Source: Parapristionchus giblindavisi (Eukaryota > Nematoda > Chromadorea > Rhabditida > Diplogasteridae). From it: a stretch of DNA of 64,000 nucleotides. The notes below the pieces were generated by a model that saw only the letters and a program-made list of their open reading frames with translations, was not told the origin of the DNA and did no database searches. Within the stretch, counting starts at the first letter, position 1; every line of letters begins with the position of its first letter. The stretch is from contig CALSFV010000032.1 in assembly GCA_943737045.1 (NCBI GenBank), positions 124,001 through 188,000 of the forward strand, given 5' to 3'. The translations under genes were made by a program, and so were the position numbers. Shown piece after piece: positions 35,198 through 49,652 of this stretch.

Positions 35198-38100
35198 TTG
35201 AAAGAGCACAAAATTCTGATTAAGACAAGCCTCAGCTCACGTCGAACTATAAGCTTTCAACGCGGCCACAATGACCAAAGTACGAAAGTAACTTTCACGC
35301 TTTTAAGATCTAAACAGCTTATGAGATACAAAAATTACAGCGATGCCTATCGTGTCATATACCCCGTGAAAGAGCAGAAAATTCTGAATAACATACGCCT
35401 CTTCGCATGTTGAAAGTGGTCAAACTGGCCGAACTAAACAATTATCTTTCATTACTCTGTGAATTTCGGTACAAAACAATTCATGACAAGACAGATTTTC
35501 AACAATACCCCCTGTTGTCATATATTATTTGAAAGAGCACAAAATTCTGATTAAGACAAGCCTCAGCTCACGTCGAACTATAAGCTTTCAACGCGGCCAC
35601 AATGACCAAAGTACGAAAGTAACTTTCACGCTTTTAAGATCTAAACAGCTTATGAGATACAAAAATTACAGCGATGCCTATCGTGTCATATACCCCGTGA
35701 AAGAGCAGAAAATTCTGAATAACATACACCTTTTCGCATGTTGAAAGTGGTCAAACTGGCCGAACTAAAAAAATATCTTTCATTACTCTGTGAATTTCGG
35801 TTTCAACGCGGCCACAATGACCAAAGTACGAAAGTAACTTTCAAAACAGCTTATGAGAATCAAAAATTACAACGATGCCTATCGTGTCGTATACCCCGTG
35901 AAAGAGCAGAAAATTCTGAATAACATACACCTTTTCGCATGTTGAAAGTGGTCAAACTGGCCGAACTAAACAATTATCTTTCATTACTCTGTGAATTTCG
36001 GTACAAAACAATTCATGCATGACAAGACAGATTTTCAACAATACCCCTGTTGTCATATATTATTTGAAAGAGCACAATATTCTGATTAAGGCAAGCCTCA
36101 GCTCACGTCGAACTATAAGCTTTCAACGCGGCCACAATGACCAAAGTACGAAAGTAACTTTCACGCTTTTAAGATCTAAACAGCTTATGAGATACAAAAA
36201 TTACAGCGATGCCTATCGTGTCATATACCCCGTGAAAGAGCAGAAAATTCTGAATAACATACACCTCTTCGCATGTTGAAAGTGGTCAAACTGGCCGAAC
36301 TAAACAATTATCTTTCTTTACTCTGTGAATTTCGGTACAAAACAATTCATGCATGACAAGACAGATTTTCAACAATGCCCCCTGTTGTCATATATTATTT
36401 GAAAGAGCACAATATTCTGATTAAGGCAAGCCTCAGCTCACGTCGAACTATAAGCTTTCAACGCGGCCACAATGACCAAAGTACGAAAGTAACATTCACG
36501 CTGATAAGATCTAAACAGCTTATGAGAATCAAAAACTACAACGATGCCTATCGTGTCGTATACCCCGTGAAAGAGCAGAAAATTCTGAATAACATACACC
36601 TTTTCGCATGTTGAAAGTGGTCAAACTGGCCGAACTAAACAATTATCTTTCATTACTCTGTGAATTTCGGTACAAAACAATTCATGCATGACAAGACAGA
36701 TTTTCAACAATACCCCTGTTGTCATATATTATTTGAAAGAGCACAATATTCTGATTAAGGCAAGCCTCAGCTCACGTCGAACTATAAGCTTTCAACGCGG
36801 CCACAATGACCAAAGTACGAAAGTAACTTTCACGCTTTTAAGATCTAAACAGCTTATGAGATACAAAAATTACAGCGATGCCTATCGTGTCATATACCCC
36901 GTGAAAGAGCAGAAAATTCTGAATAACATACGCCTCTTCGCATGTTGAAAGTGGTCAAACTGGCCGAACTAAACAATTATCTTTCATTACTCTGTGAATT
37001 TCGGTACAAAACAATTCATGACAAGACAGATTTTCAACAATACCCCCTGTTGTCATATATTATTTGAAAGAGCACAAAATTCTGATTAAGACAAGCCTCA
37101 GCTCACGTCGAACTATAAGCTTTCAACGCGGCCACAATGACCAAAGTACGAAAGTAACTTTCACGCTTTTAAGATCTAAACAGCTTATGAGATACAAAAA
37201 TTACAGCGATGCCTATCGTGTCATATACCCCGTGAAAGAGCAGAAAATTCTGAATAACATACACCTTTTCGCATGTTGAAAGTGGTCAAACTGGCCGAAC
37301 TAAAAAAATATCTTTCATTACTCTGTGAATTTCGGTTTCAACGCGGCCACAATGACCAAAGTACGAAAGTAACTTTCAAAACAGCTTATGAGAATCAAAA
37401 ATTACAACGATGCCTATCGTGTCGTATACCCCGTGAAAGAGCAGAAAATTCTGAATAACATACACCTTTTCGCATGTTGAAAGTGGTCAAACTGGCCGAA
37501 CTAAACAATTATCTTTCATTACTCTGTGAATTTCGGTACAAAACAATTCATGCATGACAAGACAGATTTTCAACAATACCCCTGTTGTCATATATTATTT
37601 GAAAGAGCACAATATTCTGATTAAGGCAAGCCTCAGCTCACGTCGAACTATAAGCTTTCAACGCGGCCACAATGACCAAAGTACGAAAGTAACTTTCACG
37701 CTTTTAAGATCTAAACAGCTTATGAGATACAAAAATTACAGCGATGCCTATCGTGTCATATACCCCGTGAAAGAGCAGAAAATTCTGAATAACATACACC
37801 TCTTCGCATGTTGAAAGTGGTCAAACTGGCCGAACTAAACAATTATCTTTCTTTACTCTGTGAATTTCGGTACAAAACAATTCATGCATGACAAGACAGA
37901 TTTTCAACAATGCCCCCTGTTGTCATATATTATTTGAAAGAGCACAATATTCTGATTAAGGCAAGCCTCAGCTCACGTCGAACTATAAGCTTTCAACGCG
38001 GCCACAATGACCAAAGTACGAAAGTAACATTCACGCTGATAAGATCTAAACAGCTTATGAGAATCAAAAACTACAACGATGCCTATCGTGTCGTATACCC

Positions 38101-38267
38101 CGTGAAAGAGCAGAAAATTCTGAATAACATACACCTTTTCGCATGTTGAAAGTGGTCAAACTGGCCGAACTAAACAATTATCTTTCATTACTCTGTGAAT
38201 TTCGGTACAAAACAATTCATGCATGACAAGACAGATTTTCAACAATACCCCTGTTGTCATATATTAT
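35198..38267. repeat. 1535-bp tandem duplication with nested 669-bp repeats
   Basis: Units at 35198, 35529, 35738, 36019 and 36375 recur 1535 bp later, through 37910. The catacgcctcttc variant occurs at about 35394 and 36929. Inside, the pair of long units starting at 36019 recurs at 36688, and the pair at 37554 recurs at 38223 (669 bp each), so two rounds of duplication are layered. Confidence 0.85.
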
Positions 38268-39346
38268 TTGAAAGAGCACAATATTCTGATTAAGGCAAGC
38301 CTCAGCTCACGTCGAACTATAAGCTTTCAACGCGGCCACAATGACCAAAGTACGAAAGTAACTTTCACGCTTTTAAGATCTAAACAGCTTATGAGATACA
38401 AAAATTACAGCGATGCCTATCGTGTCATATACCCCGTGAAAGAGCAGAAAATTCTGAATAACATACACCTCTTCGCATGTTGAAAGTGGTCAAACTGGCC
38501 GAACTAAACAATTATCTTTCTTTACTCTGTGAATTTCGGTACAAAACAATTCATGCATGACAAGACAGATTTTCAACAATGCCCCCTGTTGTCATATATT
38601 ATTTGAAAGAGCACAATATTCTGATTAAGGCAAGCCTCAGCTCACGTCGAACTATAAGCTTTCAACGCGGCCACAATGACCAAAGTACGAAAGTAACATT
38701 CACGCTGATAAGATCTAAACAGCTTATGAGAATCAAAAACTACAACGATGCCTATCGTGTCATATACCCCGTGAAAGAGCAGAAAATTCTGAATAACATA
38801 CACCTTTTCGCATGTTGAAAGTGGTCGAACTGGCCGAACTAAAAAAATATTTTTCATTACTCTGTGAATTTCGGTTTCAACGCGGTCACAATGACCAAAG
38901 TACGAAAGTAACTTTCAAAACAGCTTATGAGAATCAAAAATTACAACGATGCCTATCGTGTCGTATACCCCGTGAAAGAGCAGAAAATTCTGAATAACAT
39001 ACACCTTTTCGCATGTAGAAAGTGGTCAAACTGGCCGAACTAAAAATTTATCTTTCATTACTCTGTGAATTTCGGAATAAAACAATTCATGACAAGACAG
39101 ATTTTCAACAATACCCCCTGTTGTCATATATTATTTGAAAGAGCACAATATTCTGATTAAGGCAAGCCTCAGCTCACGTCGAACTATAAGCTTTCAACGC
39201 GGCCACAATGACCAAAGTACGAAAGTAACTTTCACGCTTTTAAGATCTAAACAGCTTATGAGATACAAAAATTACAGCGATGCCTATCGTGTCATATACC
39301 CCGTGAAAGAGCAGAAAATTCTGAATAACATACACCTCTTCGCCTG

Positions 39347-42300
39347 TTGAAAGTGGTCAAACTGGCCGAACTAAACAATTATCTTTCATTACTCTGTGAA
39401 TTTCGGTTTCAACGCGGCCACAATGACCAAAGTACGAAAGTAACTTTCACGCTTTTAAGATCTAAACAGCTTATGAGAATCAAAAACTACAACGATGCCT
39501 ATCGTGTCATATACCCCGTGAAAGAGCAGAAAATTCTGAATAACATACACCTTTTCGCATGTTGAAAGTGGTCAAACTGGCCGAACTAAAAAAATATCTT
39601 TCATTACTCTGTGAATTTCGGTTTCAACGCGGCCACAATGACCAAAGTACGAAAGTAACTTTCAAAACAGCTTATGAGAATCAAAAATTACAACGATGCC
39701 TATCGTGTCGTATACCCCGTGAAAGAGCAGAAAATTCTGAATAACATACACCTTTTCGCATGTAGAAAGTGGTCAAACTGGCCGAACTAAAAATTTATCT
39801 TTCATTACTCTGTGAATTTCGGAATAAAACAATTCATGACAAGACAGATTTTCAACAATACCCCCTGTTGTCATATATTATTTGAAAGAGCACAATATTC
39901 TGATTAAGGCAAGCCTCAGCTCACGTCGAACTATAAGCTTTCAACGCGGCCACAATGACCAAAGTACGAAAGTAACATTCACGCTGATAAGATCTAAACA
40001 GCTTATGAGAATCAAAAACTACAACGATGCCTATCGTGTCATATACCCCGTGAAAGAGCAGAAAATTCTGAATAACATACACCTTTTCGCATGTTGAAAG
40101 TGGTCAAACTGGCCGAACTAAAAAAATATCTTTCATTACTCTGTGAATATCGGTTTCAACGCGGCCACAATGACCAAAGTACGAAAGTAACTTTCAAAAC
40201 AGCTTATGAGAATCAAAAATTACAACGATGCCTATCGTGTCGTATACCCCGTGAAAGAGCAGAAAATTCTGAATAACATACACCTTTTCGCATGTAGAAA
40301 GTGGTCAAACTGGCCGAACTAAAAATTTATCTTTCATTACTCTGTGAATTTCGGAATAAAACAATTCATGACAAGACAGATTTTCAACAATACCCCCTGT
40401 TGTCATATATTATTTGAAAGAGCACAATATTCTGATTAAGGCAAGCCTCAGCTCACGTCGAACTATAAGCTTTCAACGCGGCCACAATGACCAAAGTACG
40501 AAAGTAACATTCACGCTGATAAGATCTAAACAGCTTATGAGAATCAAAAACTACAACGATGCCTATCGTGTCATATACCCCGTGAAAGAGCAGAAAATTC
40601 TGAATAACATACACCTTTTCGCATGTTGAAAGTGGTCAAACTGGCCGAACTAAAAAAATATCTTTCATTACTCTGTGAATTTCGGTTTCAACGCGGCCAC
40701 AATGACCAAAGTACGAAAGTAACTTTCAAAACAGCTTATGAGAATCAAAAATTACAACGATGCCTATCGTGTCATATACCCCGTGAAAGAGCAGAAAATT
40801 CTGAATAACATACACCTTTTCGCATGTTGAAAGTGGTCAAACTGGCCGAACTAAAAAAATATCTTTCATTACTCTGTGAATTTCGGTTTCAACGCGGCCA
40901 CAATGACCAAAGTACGAAAGTAACTTTCACGCTTTTAAGATCTAAACAGCTTATGAGAATCAAAAACTACAACGATGCCTATCGTGTCATATACCCCGTG
41001 AAAGAGCAGAAAATTCTGAATAACATACACCTTTTCGCATGTTGAAAGTGGTCAAACTGGCCGAACTAAAAAAATATCTTTCATTACTCTGTGAATTTCG
41101 GTTTCAACGCGGCCACAATGACCAAAGTACGAAAGTAACTTTCAAAACAGCTTATGAGAATCAAAAATTACAACGATGCCTATCGTGTCGTATACCCCGT
41201 GAAAGAGCAGAAAATTCTGAATAACATACACCTTTTCGCATGTAGAAAGTGGTCAAACTGGCCGAACTAAAAATTTATCTTTCATTACTCTGTGAATTTC
41301 GGAATAAAACAATTCATGACAAGACAGATTTTCAACAATACCCCCTGTTGTCATATATTATTTGAAAGAGCACAATATTCTGATTAAGGCAAGCCTCAGC
41401 TCACGTCGAACTATAAGCTTTCAACGCGGCCACAATGACCAAAGTACGAAAGTAACTTTCACGCTTTTAAGATCTAAACAGCTTATGAGATACAAAAATT
41501 ACAGCGATGCCTATCGTGTCATATACCCCGTGAAAGAGCAGAAAATTCTGAATAACATACACCTTTTCGCATGTTGAAAGTGGTCAAACTGGCCGAACTA
41601 AAAAAATATCTTTCATTACTCTGTGAATTTCGGTTTCAACGCGGCCACAATGACCAAAGTACGAAAGTAACTTTCAAAACAGCTTATGAGAATCAAAAAT
41701 TACAACGATGCCTATCGTGTCGTATACCCCGTGAAAGAGCAGAAAATTCTGAATAACATACACCTTTTCGCATGTTGACAGTGGTCAAACTGGCCGAACT
41801 AAACAATTATCTTTCATTACTCTGTGAATTTCGGTACAAAACAATTCATGACAAGACAGATTTTCAACAATACCCCCTGTTGTCATATATTATTTGAAAG
41901 AGCACAAAATTCTGATTAAGCCTCAGCTCACGTCGAACTATAAGCTTTCAACGCGGCCACAATGACCAAAGTACGAAAGTAACTTTCACGCTTTTTTAAG
42001 ATCTAAACAGCTTATGAGATACAAAAATTACAGCGATGCCTATCGTGTCATATACCCCGTGAAAGAGCAGAAAATTCTGAATAACATACACCTTTTCGCA
42101 TGTTGAAAGTGGTCAAACTGGCCAAACTAAAAAAATATCTTTCATTACTCTGTGAATTTCGGTTTCAACGCGGCCACAATGACCAAAGTACGAAAGTAAC
42201 TTTCACGCTTTTAAGATCTAAACAGCTTATGAGAATCAAAAACTACAACGATGCCTATCGTGTCATATACCCCGTGAAAGAGCAGAAAATTCTGAATAAC

Positions 42301-44858
42301 ATACACCTTTTCGCATGTTGAAAGTGGTCAAACTGGCCGAACTAAAAAAATATCTTTCATTACTCTGTGAATTTCGGTTTCAACGCGGCCACAATGACCA
42401 AAGTACGAAAGTAACTTTCAAAACAGCTTATGAGAATCAAAAATTACAACGATGCCTATCGTGTCGTATACCCCGTGAAAGAGCAGAAAATTCTGAATAA
42501 CATACACCTTTTCGCATGTAGAAAGTGGTCAAACTGGCCGAACTAAAAATTTATCTTTCATTACTCTGTGAATTTCGGAATAAAACAATTCATGACAAGA
42601 CAGATTTTCAACAATACCCCCTGTTGTCATATATTATTTGAAAGAGCACAATATTCTGATTAAGGCAAGCCTCAGCTCACGTCGAACTATAAGCTTTCAA
42701 CGCGGCCACAATGACCAAAGTACGAAAGTAACATTCACGCTGATAAGATCTAAACAGCTTATGAGAATCAAAAACTACAACGATGCCTATCGTGTCATAT
42801 ACCCCGTGAAAGAGCAGAAAATTCTGAATAACATACACCTTTTCGCATGTTGAAAGTGGTCAAACTGGCCGAACTAAAAAAATATCTTTCATTACTCTGT
42901 GAATATCGGTTTCAACGCGGCCACAATGACCAAAGTACGAAAGTAACTTTCAAAACAGCTTATGAGAATCAAAAATTACAACGATGCCTATCGTGTCGTA
43001 TACCCCGTGAAAGAGCAGAAAATTCTGAATAACATACACCTTTTCGCATGTAGAAAGTGGTCAAACTGGCCGAACTAAAAATTTATCTTTCATTACTCTG
43101 TGAATTTCGGAATAAAACAATTCATGACAAGACAGATTTTCAACAATACCCCCTGTTGTCATATATTATTTGAAAGAGCACAATATTCTGATTAAGGCAA
43201 GCCTCAGCTCACGTCGAACTATAAGCTTTCAACGCGGCCACAATGACCAAAGTACGAAAGTAACATTCACGCTGATAAGATCTAAACAGCTTATGAGAAT
43301 CAAAAACTACAACGATGCCTATCGTGTCATATACCCCGTGAAAGAGCAGAAAATTCTGAATAACATACACCTTTTCGCATGTTGAAAGTGGTCAAACTGG
43401 CCGAACTAAAAAAATATCTTTCATTACTCTGTGAATTTCGGTTTCAACGCGGCCACAATGACCAAAGTACGAAAGTAACTTTCAAAACAGCTTATGAGAA
43501 TCAAAAATTACAACGATGCCTATCGTGTCATATACCCCGTGAAAGAGCAGAAAATTCTGAATAACATACACCTTTTCGCATGTTGAAAGTGGTCAAACTG
43601 GCCGAACTAAAAAAATATCTTTCATTACTCTGTGAATTTCGGTTTCAACGCGGCCACAATGACCAAAGTACGAAAGTAACTTTCACGCTTTTAAGATCTA
43701 AACAGCTTATGAGAATCAAAAACTACAACGATGCCTATCGTGTCATATACCCCGTGAAAGAGCAGAAAATTCTGAATAACATACACCTTTTCGCATGTTG
43801 AAAGTGGTCAAACTGGCCGAACTAAAAAAATATCTTTCATTACTCTGTGAATTTCGGTTTCAACGCGGCCACAATGACCAAAGTACGAAAGTAACTTTCA
43901 AAACAGCTTATGAGAATCAAAAATTACAACGATGCCTATCGTGTCGTATACCCCGTGAAAGAGCAGAAAATTCTGAATAACATACACCTTTTCGCATGTA
44001 GAAAGTGGTCAAACTGGCCGAACTAAAAATTTATCTTTCATTACTCTGTGAATTTCGGAATAAAACAATTCATGACAAGACAGATTTTCAACAATACCCC
44101 CTGTTGTCATATATTATTTGAAAGAGCACAATATTCTGATTAAGGCAAGCCTCAGCTCACGTCGAACTATAAGCTTTCAACGCGGCCACAATGACCAAAG
44201 TACGAAAGTAACTTTCACGCTTTTAAGATCTAAACAGCTTATGAGATACAAAAATTACAGCGATGCCTATCGTGTCATATACCCCGTGAAAGAGCAGAAA
44301 ATTCTGAATAACATACACCTTTTCGCATGTTGAAAGTGGTCAAACTGGCCGAACTAAAAAAATATCTTTCATTACTCTGTGAATTTCGGTTTCAACGCGG
44401 CCACAATGACCAAAGTACGAAAGTAACTTTCAAAACAGCTTATGAGAATCAAAAATTACAACGATGCCTATCGTGTCGTATACCCCGTGAAAGAGCAGAA
44501 AATTCTGAATAACATACACCTTTTCGCATGTTGACAGTGGTCAAACTGGCCGAACTAAACAATTATCTTTCATTACTCTGTGAATTTCGGTACAAAACAA
44601 TTCATGACAAGACAGATTTTCAACAATACCCCCTGTTGTCATATATTATTTGAAAGAGCACAAAATTCTGATTAAGACAAGCCTCAGCTCACGTCGAACT
44701 ATAAGCTTTCAACGCGGCCACAATGACCAAAGTACGAAAGTAACTTTCACGCTTTTAAGATCTAAACAGCTTATGAGATACAAAAATTACAGCGATGCCT
44801 ATCGTGTCATATACCCCGTGAAAGAGCAGAAAATTCTGAATAACATACACCTTTTCGC
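39347..44858. repeat. 2756-bp higher-order repeat, two copies
   Basis: Nine consecutive unit starts (39559 to 41571) recur at +2756. Private variants agree: gaatatcggtttc (about 40145 and 42901) and gttgacagtgg (41774 and 44530). Copy 1 carries a private local change at 41920-41997 that copy 2 lacks, so the change post-dates the duplication or was lost from copy 2. Confidence 0.88.
41911..42000. repeat. Unit with private 5-bp deletion and 2-bp T-run expansion
   Basis: At 41920/41921 the usual gattaagacaagcctc is shortened to gattaagcctc, a loss of one acaag. At 41992-41997 the T run is 6 long where others have 4. The net change is minus 3 bp, which explains the 529-bp spacing here against 532 bp elsewhere. 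Confidence 0.88.
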
Positions 44859-47309
44859 ATGTTGAAAGTGGTCAAACTGGCCAAACTAAAAAAATATCTT
44901 TCATTACTCTGTGAATTTCGGTTTCAACGCGGCCACAATGACCAAAGTACGAAAGTAACTTTCAAAACAGCTTATGAGAATCAAAAATTACAACGATGCC
45001 TATCGTGTCGTATACCCCGTGAAAGAGCAGAAAATTCTGAATAACATACACCTTTTCGCATGTAGAAAGTGGTCAAACTGGCCGAACTAAAAATTTATCT
45101 TTCATTACTCTGTGAATTTCGGAATAAAACAATTCATGACAAGACAGATTTTCAACAATACCCCCTGTTGTCATATATTATTTGAAAGAGCACAATATTC
45201 TGATTAAGGCAAGCCTCAGCTCACGTCGAACTATAAGCTTTCAACGCGGCCACAATGACCAAAGTACGAAAGTAACTTTCACGCTTTTAAGATCTAAACA
45301 GCTTATGAGATACAAAAATTACAGCGATGCCTATCGTGTCATATACCCCGTGAAAGAGCAGAAAATTCTGAATAACATACACCTTTTCGCATGTTGAAAG
45401 TGGTCAAACTGGCCGAACTAAAAAAATATCTTTCATTACTCTGTGAATTTCGGTTTCAACGCGGCCACAATGACCAAAGTACGAAAGTAACTTTCAAAAC
45501 AGCTTATGAGAATCAAAAATTACAACGATGCCTATCGTGTCGTATACCCCGTGAAAGAGCAGAAAATTCTGAATAACATACACCTTTTCGCATGTTGACA
45601 GTGGTCAAACTGGCCGAACTAAACAATTATCTTTCATTACTCTGTGAATTTCGGTACAAAACAATTCATGACAAGACAGATTTTCAACAATACCCCCTGT
45701 TGTCATATATTATTTGAAAGAGCACAAAATTCTGATTAAGACAAGCCTCAGCTCACGTCGAACTATAAGCTTTCAACGCGGCCACAATGACCAAAGTACG
45801 AAAGTAACTTTCACGCTTTTAAGATCTAAACAGCTTATGAGATACAAAAATTACAGCGATGCCTATCGTGTCATATACCCCGTGAAAGAGCAGAAAATTC
45901 TGAATAACATACACCTTTTCGCATGTTGAAAGTGGTCAAACTGGCCAAACTAAAAAAATATCTTTCATTACTCTGTGAATTTCGGTTTCAACGCGGCCAC
46001 AATGACCAAAGTACGAAAGTAACTTTCAAAACAGCTTATGAGAATCAAAAATTACAACGATGCCTATCGTGTCGTATACCCCGTGAAAGAGCAGAAAATT
46101 CTGAATAACATACACCTTTTCGCATGTAGAAAGTGGTCAAACTGGCCGAACTAAAAATTTATCTTTCATTACTCTGTGAATTTCGGAATAAAACAATTCA
46201 TGACAAGACAGATTTTCAACAATACCCCCTGTTGTCATATATTATTTGAAAGAGCACAATATTCTGATTAAGGCAAGCCTCAGCTCACGTCGAACTATAA
46301 GCTTTCAACGCGGCCACAATGACCAAAGTACGAAAGTAACTTTCACGCTTTTAAGATCTAAACAGCTTATGAGATACAAAAATTACAGCGATGCCTATCG
46401 TGTCATATACCCCGTGAAAGAGCAGAAAATTCTGAATAACATACACCTTTTCGCATGTTGAAAGTGGTCAAACTGGCCGAACTAAAAAAATATCTTTCAT
46501 TACTCTGTGAATTTCGGTTTCAACGCGGCCACAATGACCAAAGTACGAAAGTAACTTTCAAAACAGCTTATGAGAATCAAAAATTACAACGATGCCTATC
46601 GTGTCATATACCCCGTGAAAGAGCAGAAAATTCTGAATAACATACACCTTTTCGCATGTTGACAGTGGTCAAACTGGCCGAACTAAACAATTATCTTTCA
46701 TTACTCTGTGAATTTCGGTACAAAACAATTCATGACAAGACAGATTTTCAACAATACCCCCTGTTGTCATATATTATTTGAAAGAGCACAAAATTCTGAT
46801 TAAGACAAGCCTCAGCTCACGTCGAACTATAAGCTTTCAACGCGGCCACAATGACCAAAGTACGAAAGTAACTTTCACGCTTTTAAGATCTAAACAGCTT
46901 ATGAGATACAAAAATTACAGCGATGCCTATCGTGTCATATACCCCGTGAAAGAGCAGAAAATTCTGAATAACATACACCTTTTCGCATGTTGAAAGTGGT
47001 CAAACTGGCCAAACTAAAAAAATATCTTTCATTACTCTGTGAATTTCGGTTTCAACGCGGCCACAATGACCAAAGTACGAAAGTAACTTTCACGCTTTTA
47101 AGATCTAAACAGCTTATGAGAATCAAAAACTACAACGATGCCTATCGTGTCATATACCCCGTGAAAGAGCAGAAAATTCTGAATAACATACACCTTTTCG
47201 CATGTTGAAAGTGGTCAAACTGGCCGAACTAAAAAAATATCTTTCATTACTCTGTGAATTTCGGTTTCAACGCGGCCACAATGACCAAAGTACGAAAGTA
47301 ACTTTCAAA
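44118..47309. repeat. 1064-bp higher-order repeat, about three copies
   Basis: Copies start at 44118, 45182 and 46246, each two long+short modules of 532 bp. The private gttgacagtgg variant is at 44530, 45594 and 46658, exactly 1064 bp apart, and again at 47937 and 48470 after a 215-bp short unit enlarges the spacing to 1279. Confidence 0.87.
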
Positions 47310-49652
47310 ACAGCTTATGAGAATCAAAAATTACAACGATGCCTATCGTGTCGTATACCCCGTGAAAGAGCAGAAAATTCTGAATAACATACACCTTTTC
47401 GCATGTAGAAAGTGGTCAAACTGGCCGAACTAAAAATTTATCTTTCATTACTCTGTGAATTTCGGAATAAAACAATTCATGACAAGACAGATTTTCAACA
47501 ATACCCCCTGTTGTCATATATTATTTGAAAGAGCACAATATTCTGATTAAGGCAAGCCTCAGCTCACGTCGAACTATAAGCTTTCAACGCGGCCACAATG
47601 ACCAAAGTACGAAAGTAACTTTCACGCTTTTAAGATCTAAACAGCTTATGAGATACAAAAATTACAGCGATGCCTATCGTGTCATATACCCCGTGAAAGA
47701 GCAGAAAATTCTGAATAACATACACCTTTTCGCATGTTGAAAGTGGTCAAACTGGCCGAACTAAAAAAATATCTTTCATTACTCTGTGAATTTCGGTTTC
47801 AACGCGGCCACAATGACCAAAGTACGAAAGTAACTTTCAAAACAGCTTATGAGAATCAAAAATTACAACGATGCCTATCGTGTCATATACCCCGTGAAAG
47901 AGCAGAAAATTCTGAATAACATACACCTTTTCGCATGTTGACAGTGGTCAAACTGGCCGAACTAAACAATTATCTTTCATTACTCTGTGAATTTCGGTAC
48001 AAAACAATTCATGACAAGACAGATTTTCAACAATACCCCCTGTTGTCATATATTATTTGAAAGAGCACAAAATTCTGATTAAGACAAGCCTCAGCTCACG
48101 TCGAACTATAAGCTTTCAACGCGGCCACAATGACCAAAGTACGAAAGTAACTTTCACGCTTTTAAGATCTAAACAGCTTATGAGATACAAAAATTACAGC
48201 GATGCCTATCGTGTCATATACCCCGTGAAAGAGCAGAAAATTCTGAATAACATACACCTTTTCGCATGTTGAAAGTGGTCAAACTGGCCAAACTAAAAAA
48301 ATATCTTTCATTACTCTGTGAATTTCGGTTTCAACGCGGCCACAATGACCAAAGTACGAAAGTAACTTTCAAAACAGCTTATGAGAATCAAAAATTACAA
48401 CGATGCCTATCGTGTCATATACCCCGTGAAAGAGCAGAAAATTCTGAATAACATACACCTTTTCGCATGTTGACAGTGGTCAAACTGGCCGAACTAAACA
48501 ATTATCTTTCATTACTCTGTGAATTTCGGTACAAAACAATTCATGACAAGACAGATTTTCAACAATACCCCCTGTTGTCATATATTATTTGAAAGAGCAC
48601 AAAATTCTGATTAAGACAAGCCTCAGCTCACGTCGAACTATAAGCTTTCAACGCGGCCACAATGACCAAAGTACGAAAGTAACTTTCACGCTTTTAAGAT
48701 CTAAACAGCTTATGAGATACAAAAATTACAGCGATGCCTATCGTGTCATATACCCCGTGAAAGAGCAGAAAATTCTGAATAACATACACCTTTTCGCATG
48801 TTGAAAGTGGTCAAACTGGCCAAACTAAAAAAATATCTTTCATTACTCTGTGAATTTCGGTTTCAACGCGGCCACAATGACCAAAGTACGAAAGTAACTT
48901 TCAAAACAGCTTATGAGAATCAAAAATTACAACGATGCCTATCGTGTCGTATACCCCGTGAAAGAGCAGAAAATTCTGAATAACATACACCTTTTCGCAT
49001 GTAGAAAGTGGTCAAACTGGCCGAACTAAAAATTTATCTTTCATTACTCTGTGAATTTCGGAATAAAACAATTCATGACAAGACAGATTTTCAACAATAC
49101 CCCCTGTTGTCATATATTATTTGAAAGAGCACAATATTCTGATTAAGGCAAGCCTCAGCTCACGTCGAACTATAAGCTTTCAACGCGGCCACAATGACCA
49201 AAGTACGAAAGTAACTTTCACGCTTTTAAGATCTAAACAGCTTATGAGATACAAAAATTACAGCGATGCCTATCGTGTCATATACCCCGTGAAAGAGCAG
49301 AAAATTCTGAATAACATACACCTTTTCGCATGTTGAAAGTGGTCAAACTGGCCGAACTAAAAAAATATCTTTCATTACTCTGTGAATTTCGGTTTCAACG
49401 CGGCCACAATGACCAAAGTACGAAAGTAACTTTCAAAACAGCTTATGAGAATCAAAAATTACAACGATGACTATCGTGTCATATACCCCGTGAAAGAGCA
49501 GAAAATTCTGAATAACATACACCTTTTCGCATGTTGAAAGTGGTCAAACTGGCCGAACTGAACAATTATCTTTCATTACTCTGTGAATTTCGGTACAAAA
49601 CAATTCATGACAAGACAGATTTTCAACAATACCCCCCGTTGTCATATATTAT

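Noticed and set aside
25269..38857. 71-codon minus-strand frames repeated at 25269, 31775, 32976 and 38642
   Set aside because: They are the antisense of one satellite unit variant (gtcgaactgg plus aaatattttt), open only because of that variant.
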